Below are positions 7,820 to 16,772 of a DNA stretch of 64,000 nt, piece after piece. The DNA lies in assembly GCF_005503445.1 (NCBI RefSeq), contig NZ_SCOH01000005.1, positions 1 to 64,000 on the forward strand, written 5' to 3'. Position 1 is the stretch's first letter. Every line of letters starts with the position of its first letter. The notes beneath the pieces were generated by a model. The model ran no database searches. It was not told where the DNA came from and saw only the letters and a list, made by a program, of their open reading frames with translations. This stretch comes from Chitinivorax sp. B (lineage in GTDB: Bacteria > Pseudomonadota > Gammaproteobacteria > Burkholderiales > SCOH01). The translations under genes and the position numbers were made by a program.

Positions 7820-9505
7820 ATGAAACCCATATGCTGTCTTATTTCCACCCTGCTTTATCTGGTCAACCCGGCCGGCGCAAACGCCAACGAAACCCCATCC
7901 CTGACAACATCGCCATTGGTTGTCGCCCTGCCGCAACCTGAAGCAGCACGCTTTCTGGCACAGGCTACTTTTGGCCCCAAGCCGGGCGATATTGAGAAAT
8001 TGGCACAGCAGGGCTTCATCAGCTGGCTGAACAACCAGTTCACAGCACCGCCGACATCGCACAAGGCCTATCTGGATCAGATCATCAGCGGCCTGCCACC
8101 TGGCAGCAAAGCATTACCCACCCACGTTTACCAAAGTTTCTGGAGGCAGGCAGCCACCGGGAATGATCAGCTGCGACAGCGTCTGGTATTTGCGTTGTCG
8201 GAATTGTTCGTGATCAGTGTGGATGGCAGTTTGAGCAACTATCCGCGCGGAGTGGCCGGCTATCTGGATGTATTGGGACAACATGCCTTCGGCAATTTCA
8301 GGCAATTGCTGGAAGCCGTCTCGACCAGCCCGATGATGGGTATTTACCTGTCGCACTTGAAAAATCGCAAGGAAGACCCGCAACGAGGCCGGGTCCCGGA
8401 CGAGAACTATGCACGGGAGGTGATGCAGTTGTTCTCCATCGGCCTGTATCAATTGAATCCGGATGGCACACCACGACTGGTCAATGGCAAACCTGTCGAA
8501 ACGTATGGAAACGACGATGTCACCGGGCTGGCCAAGGTATTTACCGGATGGAGTTGGGGCGGGCCGGATCTGTCTGATGCCCGGTTCAATGGATCGGTCA
8601 AAGATCCGAACAGAGATGTCATACCGATGCAGAATTACCCGAAATTTCATTCGACCAGTGAAAAACGCTTCCTCGGCGTCATCATCCCGGCAGGTACCAA
8701 TGGGCCGGACAGTTTGCGTATGGCGCTGGATCGGCTGTTCAACCACCCCAATACCGGGCCGTTCATCACCAGGCAATTGATTCAACGGCTTGTCACCAGC
8801 AACCCAAGTCCCGCTTACGTACAACGCGTCGCCAATGTGTTTGCCAACAATGGGCAGGGCATACGGGGTGACATGAAAGCCATCATTCGCGCCATCCTGC
8901 TGGATAACGAAGCCCGTAACTTGAACCAACTCAACAGTCCTGCGTTCGGCAAACTGCGAGAACCTGTGGTGCGGTTGGCCAACTGGATGCGCGCTTTCGG
9001 CAAACCGTCCAATTCCGGCAATTATCTGGTTGGCAATACCGACAGTACCACCACATCGCTGGCACAAACGCCAATGCGCTCGCCCTCGGTCTTCAACTTC
9101 TTCCGGCCAGGTTATGTACCACCTGGCACTGCTATTGCCGACCGGGGCCTGGTGGCGCCGGAATTTCAAATTACCCATGAAACCTCGGTCGCCGGTTATC
9201 TGAACTTCATGCAGAACGTGGTGGCAAAAGGCGTAGGCACAACTGCCAATAATGTACGTGATATACCGCCGGATTATGCCGCCGAACTGGCATTGGCCGA
9301 CAACCCGGATGCTTTGTTAGCCAGAGTGGAGTTGCTACTCGCATATGGTGGTTTAAGCTCAGGCAATCGGCAAACAATCCGTAACGCGGTGGCATCCATT
9401 ACCATCCCTGCCGATCCAGTCAAAGCGGCCACGGCACGGCGCAATCGCGTGCAATTGGCCGTCTATCTGGTGATGGCATCCTCAGATTATCTGGTACAAC
9501 GTTAA
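7820..9505 (+). CDS. DUF1800 family secreted protein
   Basis: 561 residues. A cleavable signal peptide is visible (MKPICCLISTLLYLVNPAGANA), followed by the DUF1800 opening RFLAQATFGPKPGDIEKLAQQGFISWLNNQF and the family block YAREVMQLFSIGLYQLNPDG, then VTGLAKVFTGWSW and the C-terminal SPSVFNFFRPGYVPPG. The function of this family is unknown. Its genes are nearly always next to a DUF1501 gene, as here: the next ORF starts 13 bases after the stop behind an AAGGAGG site. The pair is thus an operon acting in the periplasm or outside. It is transcribed away from the ToxC-like operon. Confidence 0.9.
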   Translation: MKPICCLISTLLYLVNPAGANANETPSLTTSPLVVALPQPEAARFLAQATFGPKPGDIEKLAQQGFISWLNNQFTAPPTSHKAYLDQIISGLPPGSKALPTHVYQSFWRQAATGNDQLRQRLVFALSELFVISVDGSLSNYPRGVAGYLDVLGQHAFGNFRQLLEAVSTSPMMGIYLSHLKNRKEDPQRGRVPDENYAREVMQLFSIGLYQLNPDGTPRLVNGKPVETYGNDDVTGLAKVFTGWSWGGPDLSDARFNGSVKDPNRDVIPMQNYPKFHSTSEKRFLGVIIPAGTNGPDSLRMALDRLFNHPNTGPFITRQLIQRLVTSNPSPAYVQRVANVFANNGQGIRGDMKAIIRAILLDNEARNLNQLNSPAFGKLREPVVRLANWMRAFGKPSNSGNYLVGNTDSTTTSLAQTPMRSPSVFNFFRPGYVPPGTAIADRGLVAPEFQITHETSVAGYLNFMQNVVAKGVGTTANNVRDIPPDYAAELALADNPDALLARVELLLAYGGLSSGNRQTIRNAVASITIPADPVKAATARRNRVQLAVYLVMASSDYLVQR

Positions 9506-9517
9506 GGAGGCCCAATC

Positions 9518-10900
9518 ATGACTACACATCAAGCATCACGCCGTGCCTTCCTTCGTCATGCCGCCTCGCTTGGGCTGATGGGTGCAGCAGCACCCTTCGC
9601 GCTGAATCTGTCACTATTGAATACAGCTTCGGCAGCCAATGCCAACGACTACCGGGCAATGGTCTGTGTGTTTCTGTTTGGTGGTAATGATCATTACAAC
9701 ACGGTCATCCCCTATGACACTGCCTCCTACCAGCAGTATCTGGACGCAAGGTCAGGTATCGCCCACCCGTACGATGCATTGCAGGAAATCGTCCCAACCA
9801 ATCCACAAGGTGGGCGGCGGTTTGCCCTACCCCTTGAGTTGGCACCGCTGAAAGCCTTGTTTGATCAGGGCCATGCCGCTGTGCTTGCCAACATCGGTAC
9901 GCTGTTGGCCCCCATTGCTGATGCGGCGGAGTATCGATCCGGCCGGGTACCGGTTCCACCCAAACTGTTTTCACACAATGACCAGCAGGCCATCTGGCAG
10001 GCCCTGTTACCCGAAGGCGCAAAAATCGGCTGGGGCGGCCGCATGGGTGATCTGTTGATGAGCCAGAACAGTGCCGCACAATTCACGACGATCTCAGCCG
10101 CATCCAATGCGGTATTCCTGACTGGTAACCAAGTCAGGCAATATCAGATCGGTACTGGTGGCCCCGTCGGGATCTCACACCTGTCCGATTCGCTGTTTAG
10201 CACCCCCCAAGGCAGTACCGCACTGCGCAATCTGATTACGCAGGCCCGCAGCCACTTGTTACAGGATGAACTGGGGAATATTACAGAACGCTCCATCCTT
10301 GCGTTCGATACGCTCAACACCGCATTGGCGGGGCTGCCGGCAACTGACCCACGCGTTGCACTCAGTGATGCCCAGGCAGGTAACAGACTGGCACAGCAAC
10401 TGCAGATTGTCGCTCGCATGGCAGGCATCAGTCAGACGATTGGGGTGAAACGACAGGTCTTTTTTGTCAGCCTGGGCGGCTTCGATACGCATGATAATCT
10501 ACTGACCACACAAGCAGATTTGCATACGATACTGGCGCAAGCGATCGCCTATTTCTACAGTACAACCGTCCAGCTAGGGCTGGATCAGCAAATCACCCTA
10601 TTCACCGCATCTGACTTTGGGCGCACCCTGACCAGTAACGGCGACGGCTCTGATCATGGCTGGGGCGGTCATCACATGGTTGTCGGCGGTGCAGTCAAAG
10701 GCAGGCAGATTGTCGGGACGATACCGGAAACACGTCTTGGGATACCGGAAGACGTAGGCTCGGGCCGACTGATTCCTAAAATTGCGGTGGATCAATATGC
10801 AGCCACACTGGGGCAATGGTTAGGCGTGGCAGCATCCGATCTACCGCTGATATTGCCGAACATCGGTAGGTTTACCACAGCCAACCTTGGCTTTTTATAA
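9518..10900 (+). CDS. DUF1501 family protein with Tat signal
   Basis: 460 residues. The N-terminus carries a twin-arginine signal (SRRAFLRHAASLGLMGAAAPFAL) and an Ala-rich cleavage region, so the protein is exported folded. The body shows the DUF1501 sulfatase/alkaline-phosphatase-like pattern: VCVFLFGGNDHYNTVIPYD near the start, FVSLGGFDTHDN and ITLFTASDFGRTLTSNGDGSDHGWGGHHMVVGG toward the end, where Asp and His residues likely bind metal. It follows the DUF1800 gene by 13 bases with a perfect AAGGAGG ribosome site. Partnership with DUF1800 is known from genome context; the reaction is not known. Confidence 0.9.
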   Translation: MTTHQASRRAFLRHAASLGLMGAAAPFALNLSLLNTASAANANDYRAMVCVFLFGGNDHYNTVIPYDTASYQQYLDARSGIAHPYDALQEIVPTNPQGGRRFALPLELAPLKALFDQGHAAVLANIGTLLAPIADAAEYRSGRVPVPPKLFSHNDQQAIWQALLPEGAKIGWGGRMGDLLMSQNSAAQFTTISAASNAVFLTGNQVRQYQIGTGGPVGISHLSDSLFSTPQGSTALRNLITQARSHLLQDELGNITERSILAFDTLNTALAGLPATDPRVALSDAQAGNRLAQQLQIVARMAGISQTIGVKRQVFFVSLGGFDTHDNLLTTQADLHTILAQAIAYFYSTTVQLGLDQQITLFTASDFGRTLTSNGDGSDHGWGGHHMVVGGAVKGRQIVGTIPETRLGIPEDVGSGRLIPKIAVDQYAATLGQWLGVAASDLPLILPNIGRFTTANLGFL

Positions 10901-10940
10901 GCATCCGTGGTCGTAGTCTGCATAACCCAGACCCACCAAT

Positions 10941-10971
10941 AAAAAACCGGCCCAAATCAATGGGCCGGCTT
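10941..10971 (-). terminator. Rho-independent terminator for the alpha/beta hydrolase gene
   Basis: An 8-bp GC-rich stem (CCGGCCCA paired with TGGGCCGG around a six-base loop) is followed on the minus strand by a run of six U. It lies about 200 bases beyond the stop of the leftward hydrolase gene and could also slow transcription from the DUF1501 side. Confidence 0.7.
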
Positions 10972-11168
10972 GAATTGAACGGCGATATATTAGTCCGATA
11001 TTTACTGATTCGGGCATGGACCATGCTGACACAACGAATCAATCACATTGAAATTGGAGGTACTCCATCCATCAGGCTCAATGTATGAAGTGACATTCAT
11101 AATCCTGCTGGTGATACTGACTGCACACTTCGTCCATAGGAATGCCACCGTGTAAAACGGCCTTGGTT

Positions 11169-11903
11169 TCAGGCAGGGCTGACTTGTTGATCGCAGTCGT
11201 CGATAACAGACCGACTCTCGAGAGTAGACAGAAAGTGCCGGATTGCAATTGCTGCTGCAACAGGGCTGGCTTGCAACAAGCCATGTGGACCTGCAAGCGG
11301 TGATACCTGCATGCTGGGTAGCATGGTTTTGAGCAGACTGACCTGCGATGCAGGAATCAGTAAATCATGGGTAGCTTGCAAGTAGCAAACCGGGAGGGCG
11401 ATTCGCTGCCAATCCGGCAGCACATCCACGTCCAATACTGCTTGCAGACGATGTTGTAGAACGCGCTGCGCAACCTGGGCCAACGCCTTTTCCAGTAGCT
11501 TCCGCAACTGAACATGTGCGCCTCGGCCATATAGCAGCATTGCCAGCAAACGTGACGGAAGCCATCGGATCGGAGTCAGGCCAATCAACGGACGCAACCC
11601 TATCAAGCTCGGCCGAGGACTGCAAGCGAAGGAGCAGCATAAAATGAGCCCCACCATATGTTGATCTGCTTGTGCTGCAAGTTGTATAGCCACCGGGCCA
11701 GAAAAGGATTCACCCAACACCACATAGGGGCCATGGCGAGGCAACGCTTGTTTCACCAACGCCACCAATGCTGAATAACCCAAAGTTTGCTCGGGCGGAT
11801 AATGGATCGGACATATCCGGACATGAGGTGGCAGATACGGGAGCAGTGGCTCAAATAAGGTTGCCGTACCATCCAGCCCTGGTAACAGCACCAGTGTCAG
11901 CAT
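11169..11903 (-). CDS. Alpha/beta hydrolase
   Basis: 244 residues from an ATG at 11903, chosen because AGGTGG stands six bases upstream and the protein then opens directly with the first beta-strand and oxyanion loop (MLTLVLLPGLDGTATLF); the longer reading would run into the LacI gene. The nucleophile elbow is VVLGESFSGPVAIQLA with Ser in GESFSG, and the C-terminal VSPLAGPHGLLQ supplies the probable catalytic His. No signal peptide, so cytoplasmic. It follows the LacI-family gene by 14 bases on the same strand and is probably cotranscribed with it. Substrate unknown. Confidence 0.85.
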   Translation of the reverse strand: MLTLVLLPGLDGTATLFEPLLPYLPPHVRICPIHYPPEQTLGYSALVALVKQALPRHGPYVVLGESFSGPVAIQLAAQADQHMVGLILCCSFACSPRPSLIGLRPLIGLTPIRWLPSRLLAMLLYGRGAHVQLRKLLEKALAQVAQRVLQHRLQAVLDVDVLPDWQRIALPVCYLQATHDLLIPASQVSLLKTMLPSMQVSPLAGPHGLLQASPVAAAIAIRHFLSTLESRSVIDDCDQQVSPA

Positions 11904-11917
11904 ATGTCCACCTGTTT

Positions 11918-12943
11918 TCAGGAAAGGATCATGCGAGTTGAACGTCTGACTTGCAATGTCAACGCTGGCATGTCCCATTCAATTGGTTTGCGATCCAACA
12001 GGCTGAGCATGGCTTTGACGGCAGTAATGCCGATTTCGGCTAGTGGCTGGCGCACGGTGGTCAGTGGAGGGGTCGCATAGGCAGCACCTGGGATATCATC
12101 GAAGCCGACGATCGAGATATCCTCCGGCACCCTCAGCCCATGCTCAAACAATGCCAGACGCGCGCCAAACGCGCTTTCATCATTGGCTGCAAACAAGGCA
12201 GTAAAAGGCTTGTTGCGGGCAAGTAACGCTTCAGCTGCCGCATAGCCGTCAGTCTGGACAAAATTTCCGCACGCAACCAAATCCGGGTCGAATGGTATAT
12301 CGTACCTTGCTAATGCATCGTGATAACCGCGCAAGCGTGCTGCAGCATCTTCGTGACCCAACCGGCCATCAATATAGGCAATACGGCGATGGCCTTGCTT
12401 CAACAAATGCTCGACCGCCAGCAATGCCCCATCCTGATTATCCAGGGTAAAACCAAACACACCTTCACCATTCAGATGCCGCCCTGTGACAACAATCGGT
12501 GTTTTGCGTGCATAGTACAATACCCGTTCATCCGGCAACTTGCCGGCCAATAGAATAATACCGTCGACACGGCGCGCTGTCAGCAGCTCGATCCGCTGCG
12601 CCTCCACCGCTTCGGACCAATGCCCAGTCACAATCAGTGGTACATAGCCAGCTTCGGCCAACGCATGTTCAATATTGGTAAGGATCTCGGCAAAATATTG
12701 GCTGACCATATTGTGCGCAATCACCCCGACGGTCATTGCCCGGCCCTTCTTGAGGCTTTTAGGCAGTAAATTCGGGGTAAATTGCAGCGCTTCCACCGCC
12801 GATTGAATACGTTTGCGACGCTTTTCGGACACAGGTACGGCACCATTGAGAAAACGGGATACTGTACTGGTGGACACCCCCGCCAGCTTGGCGACATCTT
12901 CCAATGTGGGGGCATGGGTGGAAATATTGCTGTATTTATTCAT
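11918..12943 (-). CDS. LacI family transcriptional regulator
   Basis: 341 residues. The N-terminal helix-turn-helix is clear (TLEDVAKLAGVSTSTVSRFLNGAVPVSEKRRKRI), followed by the hinge region and a periplasmic-binding-protein-like effector domain (VGVIAHNMVSQYFAEILTNIEHAL, RVDGIILLAGKLPD, GHRRIAYIDGR, SIVGFDDIPGAAYATPPLTTVRQPL). The layout is that of GntR/PurR-like LacI repressors that bind a sugar or nucleoside. No transport or sugar catabolic genes lie next to it; only the alpha/beta hydrolase follows. It may control that hydrolase and itself. Confidence 0.92.
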   Translation of the reverse strand: MNKYSNISTHAPTLEDVAKLAGVSTSTVSRFLNGAVPVSEKRRKRIQSAVEALQFTPNLLPKSLKKGRAMTVGVIAHNMVSQYFAEILTNIEHALAEAGYVPLIVTGHWSEAVEAQRIELLTARRVDGIILLAGKLPDERVLYYARKTPIVVTGRHLNGEGVFGFTLDNQDGALLAVEHLLKQGHRRIAYIDGRLGHEDAAARLRGYHDALARYDIPFDPDLVACGNFVQTDGYAAAEALLARNKPFTALFAANDESAFGARLALFEHGLRVPEDISIVGFDDIPGAAYATPPLTTVRQPLAEIGITAVKAMLSLLDRKPIEWDMPALTLQVRRSTRMILS

Positions 12944-13565
12944 GTTCCACCCGTTGCCGACTTGAGATCCTGGACATCACAGCATGATTTGAAACGACGT
13001 CAACAGTACCAAGTGGCTGACTATGTAGAGATTTCGATCATGTTCGAATGGGCCAGTAGACTTTACATTTGACCGGCCACTTTTTTGTAACATGGTGCCT
13101 GTGGATGACACGCTTGTGAAGCGCGGCGAATGGCTGAATCGACCAGTGGTCTGGCCACGGGATCACCCGGCAGGATGGTCAGATTTATCTGCGCCCCCAC
13201 ACAACTTGCCATCACCAAGTCAAGGCAACCGTCTTTCAGATACGGCTGTCCACCGCACCGAATGGCAACGTGGATTTTGGCTTCCGGGTCAGTTAAAGGG
13301 GAACATCACCTCTGCCCATCCAGGTCAATGTGGCGGACCCGGGCTACCATATCAGGATGAAATGGCCAATCTCAGCGCCATGCATGATGGTGCGTGCTGA
13401 CATCATGATCCCACACCCAGCACAGCACCCAACTACCGTGCGCGCCAAGTCACTTGTCACCAGCCCGGTTTGACACCTTGCACAGCCCCCAACCATAATC
13501 CGCGATTATTGATGTGGCCCTGGTCTGGACCAGTGTCCCAAATGTCTGACCTACCTGTATTCCCA
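12944..13565. other. Gap with possible decayed coding sequence
   Basis: About 620 bases lack an intact gene. Between roughly 13140 and 13420 a plus-strand frame reads like a real but broken protein: GHGITRQDGQIYLRPH, then VFQIRLSTAPNGNVDFGFRV, a stop, then IQVNVADPGYHIRMKWPIS. I cannot name the family. An inverted repeat TTCGA-N6-TCGAA at 13033-13048 upstream of the LacI gene might be an operator, but it is short and unproven. Confidence 0.3.
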
Positions 13566-14294
13566 ATGCGACGACCCTCCCTGTTACTTTCGATGGCAGT
13601 CACATTGCTGGTGACAGCCTGCGACCGTCATCCATCAACAGCTCCTGCGGCAAGTACACCCCCACCTATCGACACCTTGCAGGCATTACCCACCGGCCTC
13701 AAGCACAAGGGCACCATCGACAAGATTCTGCGTTGGTCAGAGGCAGATGGCGAGCACGTGCTGGTTGCTAGTCACGGTACCCGTGAATTCCATTCAGCGG
13801 AATATGGTGATGCGGTAGAAGACTGGCTGTATGCCGCACAATACCGAAAAGTCGGTGACACCTATGACATGTTATGGAAATTGAACGACAGCACGTCACC
13901 CTGCCCGGTTGATCATGTGGCTGCGTACTATCAACGTGGTATCCAGGTAACAGACTTGGACAGCAATGGCGTGCACGAAGTCACCCTGGCTTACCGTGTG
14001 ACTTGCGCTGGCGATGTCAGCCCCTTGACCCAAAAGGTGATCTTGCGTGAGCGCAGCCAAAAATATGCCCTGCGAGGGACGACGATGGATGGAATCCAGA
14101 TCAGCAATGGCGAGCTCCCGCCAACCGAGCCCCGCTGCCCGCCTGACGCTCAACCTTATTCAATCAATGGCTGCTACGAATCCGACAAGGATTTTGTCGA
14201 CGCACCCCAACCATTTCTGGCCCATGCACAACAAGTTTGGAAGACGGTATTGAAGGAACACCCGATCCCACAAGAACCGGAATCAGGCAAGTAA
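13566..14294 (+). CDS. Putative lipoprotein, possible M949_RS01915-like family
   Basis: 242 residues when started at the ATG at 13566, which begins a lipoprotein signal (MRRPSLLLSMAVTLLVTACDRH) with lipobox LVTAC; longer in-frame starts at 13470, 13512 and 13542 would bury it. After a Pro/Ala-rich linker the mature part has a single domain: KILRWSEADGEHVLVASHGTREF, QYRKVGDTYDMLWKLNDS and GIQVTDLDSNGVHEVTLAYRV. The DLDSNGVHEV stretch resembles a Ca-binding-like Asp loop. I think it belongs to an uncharacterised family linked by annotation to surface polysaccharide, but this is a weak recollection. No strong ribosome site is seen. It stands alone between LacI and TetR loci. Confidence 0.65.
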   Translation: MRRPSLLLSMAVTLLVTACDRHPSTAPAASTPPPIDTLQALPTGLKHKGTIDKILRWSEADGEHVLVASHGTREFHSAEYGDAVEDWLYAAQYRKVGDTYDMLWKLNDSTSPCPVDHVAAYYQRGIQVTDLDSNGVHEVTLAYRVTCAGDVSPLTQKVILRERSQKYALRGTTMDGIQISNGELPPTEPRCPPDAQPYSINGCYESDKDFVDAPQPFLAHAQQVWKTVLKEHPIPQEPESGK

Positions 14295-14446
14295 GACTAC
14301 AAACACCGCATGGATACGCAAGGTCAGCTAATCCAGCTTGACAGGCATACCCACTCGGTGCGAATTGACGATACTTCGCCTACCTTTGTTTGATAAGGCA
14401 GATGGGGCTGCGGTTTCCAAGGAAACAGTTCATTTCAATGTACCGC

Positions 14447-15097
14447 TCAACCGCTTCCCTTCAAAACATGAACAGGTGCGTTGCCTACCCTACCTGTCAG
14501 ATACCCCATCACCGCATCCACGATCGCCCGTTCAATGGCATCCATCGGAAAGTCCGGTGGATCGATGACCGCAGCGTGCACCATGGACTCCAGCATACGT
14601 AAGACCACCCAGGTAGCCAGATCCAGATTGTCTGGCACGACCTGTTCTCGCCAATCGCTCAGCAAGCGTCGCACACGCATGAAAATGCTCTGATCGGTTT
14701 TGCTTTCCGTCGCTGGCTCGTCAAAGAACGGAAACTCCCGTTCCAGCATTCTGTGCAGTGCCGGTTCAATCAGGTGGGCGGCCAGCATGGCCCGAACCAT
14801 GCCTGCTACATGTTCCTGCAGTGTTGTCTTGCCCGTTGCAGACAACACCACGTCAATCACCTGATACATCTGCGCGGCATGGCGATCGTGCAAGGCAGCC
14901 ACCAGTGCATCCTTATTGGGAAAGTATTGGTAGATCGACCCCACGCTGACGCCAGCGTGTTCCGCCACCAGATTGGTATTGGTCCCGGCATAACCTTTCT
15001 CAGCAAAAATGCGAGCCGTAGCTTGCAAAATGATCTCGACCGTCTGCTGCGAACGTTGCTGGCGCGGGGCTTTGCGCGGTTTTGGGATGTCTGTCAT
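14447..15097 (-). CDS. TetR family transcriptional regulator
   Basis: 216 residues. The DNA-binding domain is typical: RSQQTVEIILQATARIFAEKGYAGTNTNLVAEHAGVSVGSIYQYFPNKDALVAAL, with the conserved YQYFPNKD after the recognition helix. The C-terminal ligand domain is generic. It is divergent from the MFS transporter gene at 15301 with about 200 bases between, the usual arrangement of a repressor and its efflux pump. It likely senses the compound that the pump moves. Confidence 0.92.
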   Translation of the reverse strand: MTDIPKPRKAPRQQRSQQTVEIILQATARIFAEKGYAGTNTNLVAEHAGVSVGSIYQYFPNKDALVAALHDRHAAQMYQVIDVVLSATGKTTLQEHVAGMVRAMLAAHLIEPALHRMLEREFPFFDEPATESKTDQSIFMRVRRLLSDWREQVVPDNLDLATWVVLRMLESMVHAAVIDPPDFPMDAIERAIVDAVMGYLTGRVGNAPVHVLKGSG

Positions 15098-15300
15098 GGC
15101 TTGCCTGGATGCGAGTTTTCAATAGGTGGCGGAATTTATATCATCTGCAGCAACAGTGAGCAAATACTCGCATTTCATGGTCGCGATCGACCACACCAGC
15201 CAGGATCAGCCCGCACCATATTGTCATTCGTGCAGGGAACCGCTGAACACAGGTGATTTGCCCACTGGCATCAGCCTTTTCTCATTACAGGAAACTCAGC

Positions 15301-16533
15301 ATGGATACCCACCATCGCACATCACCATCCAATCGTCCGGTAAATGTGATCGACACTTCAAATGTCTTTCTGACGTTACTACCCATCACCCTCGCGGTCC
15401 TGGTCGGCTTTTTGACCTTTGGGCTACCGCTACCGGTTCTACCGGTACATATCCAGCATCAATTGGGATTCGGCCCCATCATTGTCGGCATCCTGATCAG
15501 CAGCCAGTTTGCGGCCGCGCTACTCACCCGCGCCTGGGCCGGCAACATGGCGGATGGGCAGGGGGCCCGACAAGCGATGACGACCGGCTTCTGGCTGGCA
15601 ACCGCATCGGGTTTCGCATACCTGGCTTCTCATCTGGCCTTTCGTAACGCCAACATGTCACTCATCCTGCTCTTGATCGGGAGAGTAATCTTGGGGGCCG
15701 CAGAAAGCCTGATTGTGACCGGCGCACTGGCCTGGGGTATCGGGCTGGTTGGGCCGCAGCGTGCCGGCAAGGTCATGGCTTGGGTCGGCATGGCCATGTA
15801 TGCAGCTTATGCTGCGGGGGCACCGATCGGTACACAGCTGTATGCGCGATTTCACTTCAGTGGTATCGCCTTGGCGGCCATCTGCATTCCACTGCTGGCC
15901 CTGCTGATCATTCAACGCACACCGGCCGTCAAACCCTCTGGCCAACGTCGGGTACCATTCTACAAAGTATTGGGGGATGTCTGGTTGCCAGGGTTGGGGC
16001 TAGCCGCCACCAGCATCGGGTTCGGTGTCATCACCGCATTCATCGCCCTGTTGTTCGCTGCCAAGCAGTGGGAACAAGCATCGCTGGCCTTCACCACCTT
16101 CGGCATCGCCTTCATCGTAGCGCGTCTCTTGTTTGGACATTTGCCAGATCAATTGGGCGGCGCCAAAGTCGCCTTGGTCTGCGTCGTGATCGAGGCCGGC
16201 GGCCAATGGCTGATCTGGCAAGCATCCACCCCCGCTGTCGCGTACCTGGGCGCAGCATTGACTGGCTTTGGTTATTCACTGGCCTTTCCCGGCTTTGGTG
16301 TGGAGGCGGTCAAGCGGGCTCCGGCAGACAGCCGCGGAGTCGCAATGGGCGCCTATGTCGCGTTTCTGGATATTGCACTGGGCCTGACCGGTCCGGTAAT
16401 GGGTTGGATTGCTGGTCAATTTAGCGTAAAGAACGTCTACTTGGTCAGCACCCTATGTGTTGCCAGTGCGGTACTGATTGCGAGCCAATTGTTACGCCAG
16501 CCCGGTCGGCAGGCACAAGCCGTTGCACGCTGA
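15301..16533 (+). CDS. MFS transporter (YhhS/YfcJ-like)
   Basis: 410 residues from an ATG at 15301 with an AGGAAA site eight bases upstream; a longer in-frame start at 15253 lacks one. Twelve hydrophobic segments can be counted. The loop after helix 2 is RAWAGNMADGQGARQAM, matching the MFS motif A region (R-x-x-G-x-x-AD-x-x-G-x-R). The sequence resembles the YhhS/YfcJ drug/sugar efflux group. It faces the TetR gene across a 200-base promoter region and lies directly upstream of thrS. The substrate is unknown. Confidence 0.88.
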   Translation: MDTHHRTSPSNRPVNVIDTSNVFLTLLPITLAVLVGFLTFGLPLPVLPVHIQHQLGFGPIIVGILISSQFAAALLTRAWAGNMADGQGARQAMTTGFWLATASGFAYLASHLAFRNANMSLILLLIGRVILGAAESLIVTGALAWGIGLVGPQRAGKVMAWVGMAMYAAYAAGAPIGTQLYARFHFSGIALAAICIPLLALLIIQRTPAVKPSGQRRVPFYKVLGDVWLPGLGLAATSIGFGVITAFIALLFAAKQWEQASLAFTTFGIAFIVARLLFGHLPDQLGGAKVALVCVVIEAGGQWLIWQASTPAVAYLGAALTGFGYSLAFPGFGVEAVKRAPADSRGVAMGAYVAFLDIALGLTGPVMGWIAGQFSVKNVYLVSTLCVASAVLIASQLLRQPGRQAQAVAR

Positions 16534-16600
16534 CAAAAAGCTGTGTTAGCCTGAAAACATGAACCGAGACGCCGCCCATGCCCTGGTGAACCAGGGATCG

Positions 16601-16681
16601 ATGCAACAAGGTCTGCAATCCGCACACCTTGCGGCCCGGTTTATTGTCACCACCACAACCACCACCTCCACGGCTACCTAG
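16601..16681 (+). CDS. Threonine-rich leader peptide of thrS
   Basis: A 26-codon ORF (in-frame ATG at 16559 would make it 40) ends in [10 protein letters not shown]: eight threonine codons among the last ten, then TAG. An AGGG site sits four bases before the ATG at 16601. It lies between the MFS gene and the threonyl-tRNA synthetase gene, and the stop codon overlaps the first arm of the following hairpins. This is the classical layout of an amino-acid attenuator, in which ribosomes stall at Thr codons when charged tRNA-Thr is scarce. Seen directly in the sequence; the mechanism is inferred. Confidence 0.75.
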   Translation: MQQGLQSAHLAARFIVTTTTTTSTAT

Positions 16682-16715
16682 CACGTGCGGAGGTAGCCAT
16701 CCAAGGCTGCCTCCG
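16672..16715 (+). promoter_or_regulatory. Threonine attenuator: alternative hairpins before thrS
   Basis: Three segments can pair in two exclusive ways. Segment A, 16672-16679 (GGCTACCT), is perfectly complementary to B, 16691-16698 (AGGTAGCC). B extended to 16688-16698 also forms an 11-bp stem with C at 16705-16715, with one G-U pair and a six-base loop. A overlaps the end of the leader peptide ORF, so a ribosome stalled on the upstream Thr codons, or finishing the peptide, would change which hairpin forms. No U-run follows the B:C stem, so the effect may be by Rho, by pausing, or on translation of thrS 58 bases further on. Confidence 0.6.
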
Positions 16716-16772
16716 GTGATTGAGTGTGAATCCTGCGAGTCAGCCAGGACAACATTCAATCAGGAGTGCACC

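Noticed and set aside
13092-13400. 102-codon plus-strand ORF
   Set aside because: Composition and lack of a ribosome site make it look like chance; a different frame of the same bases looks more protein-like but is broken.
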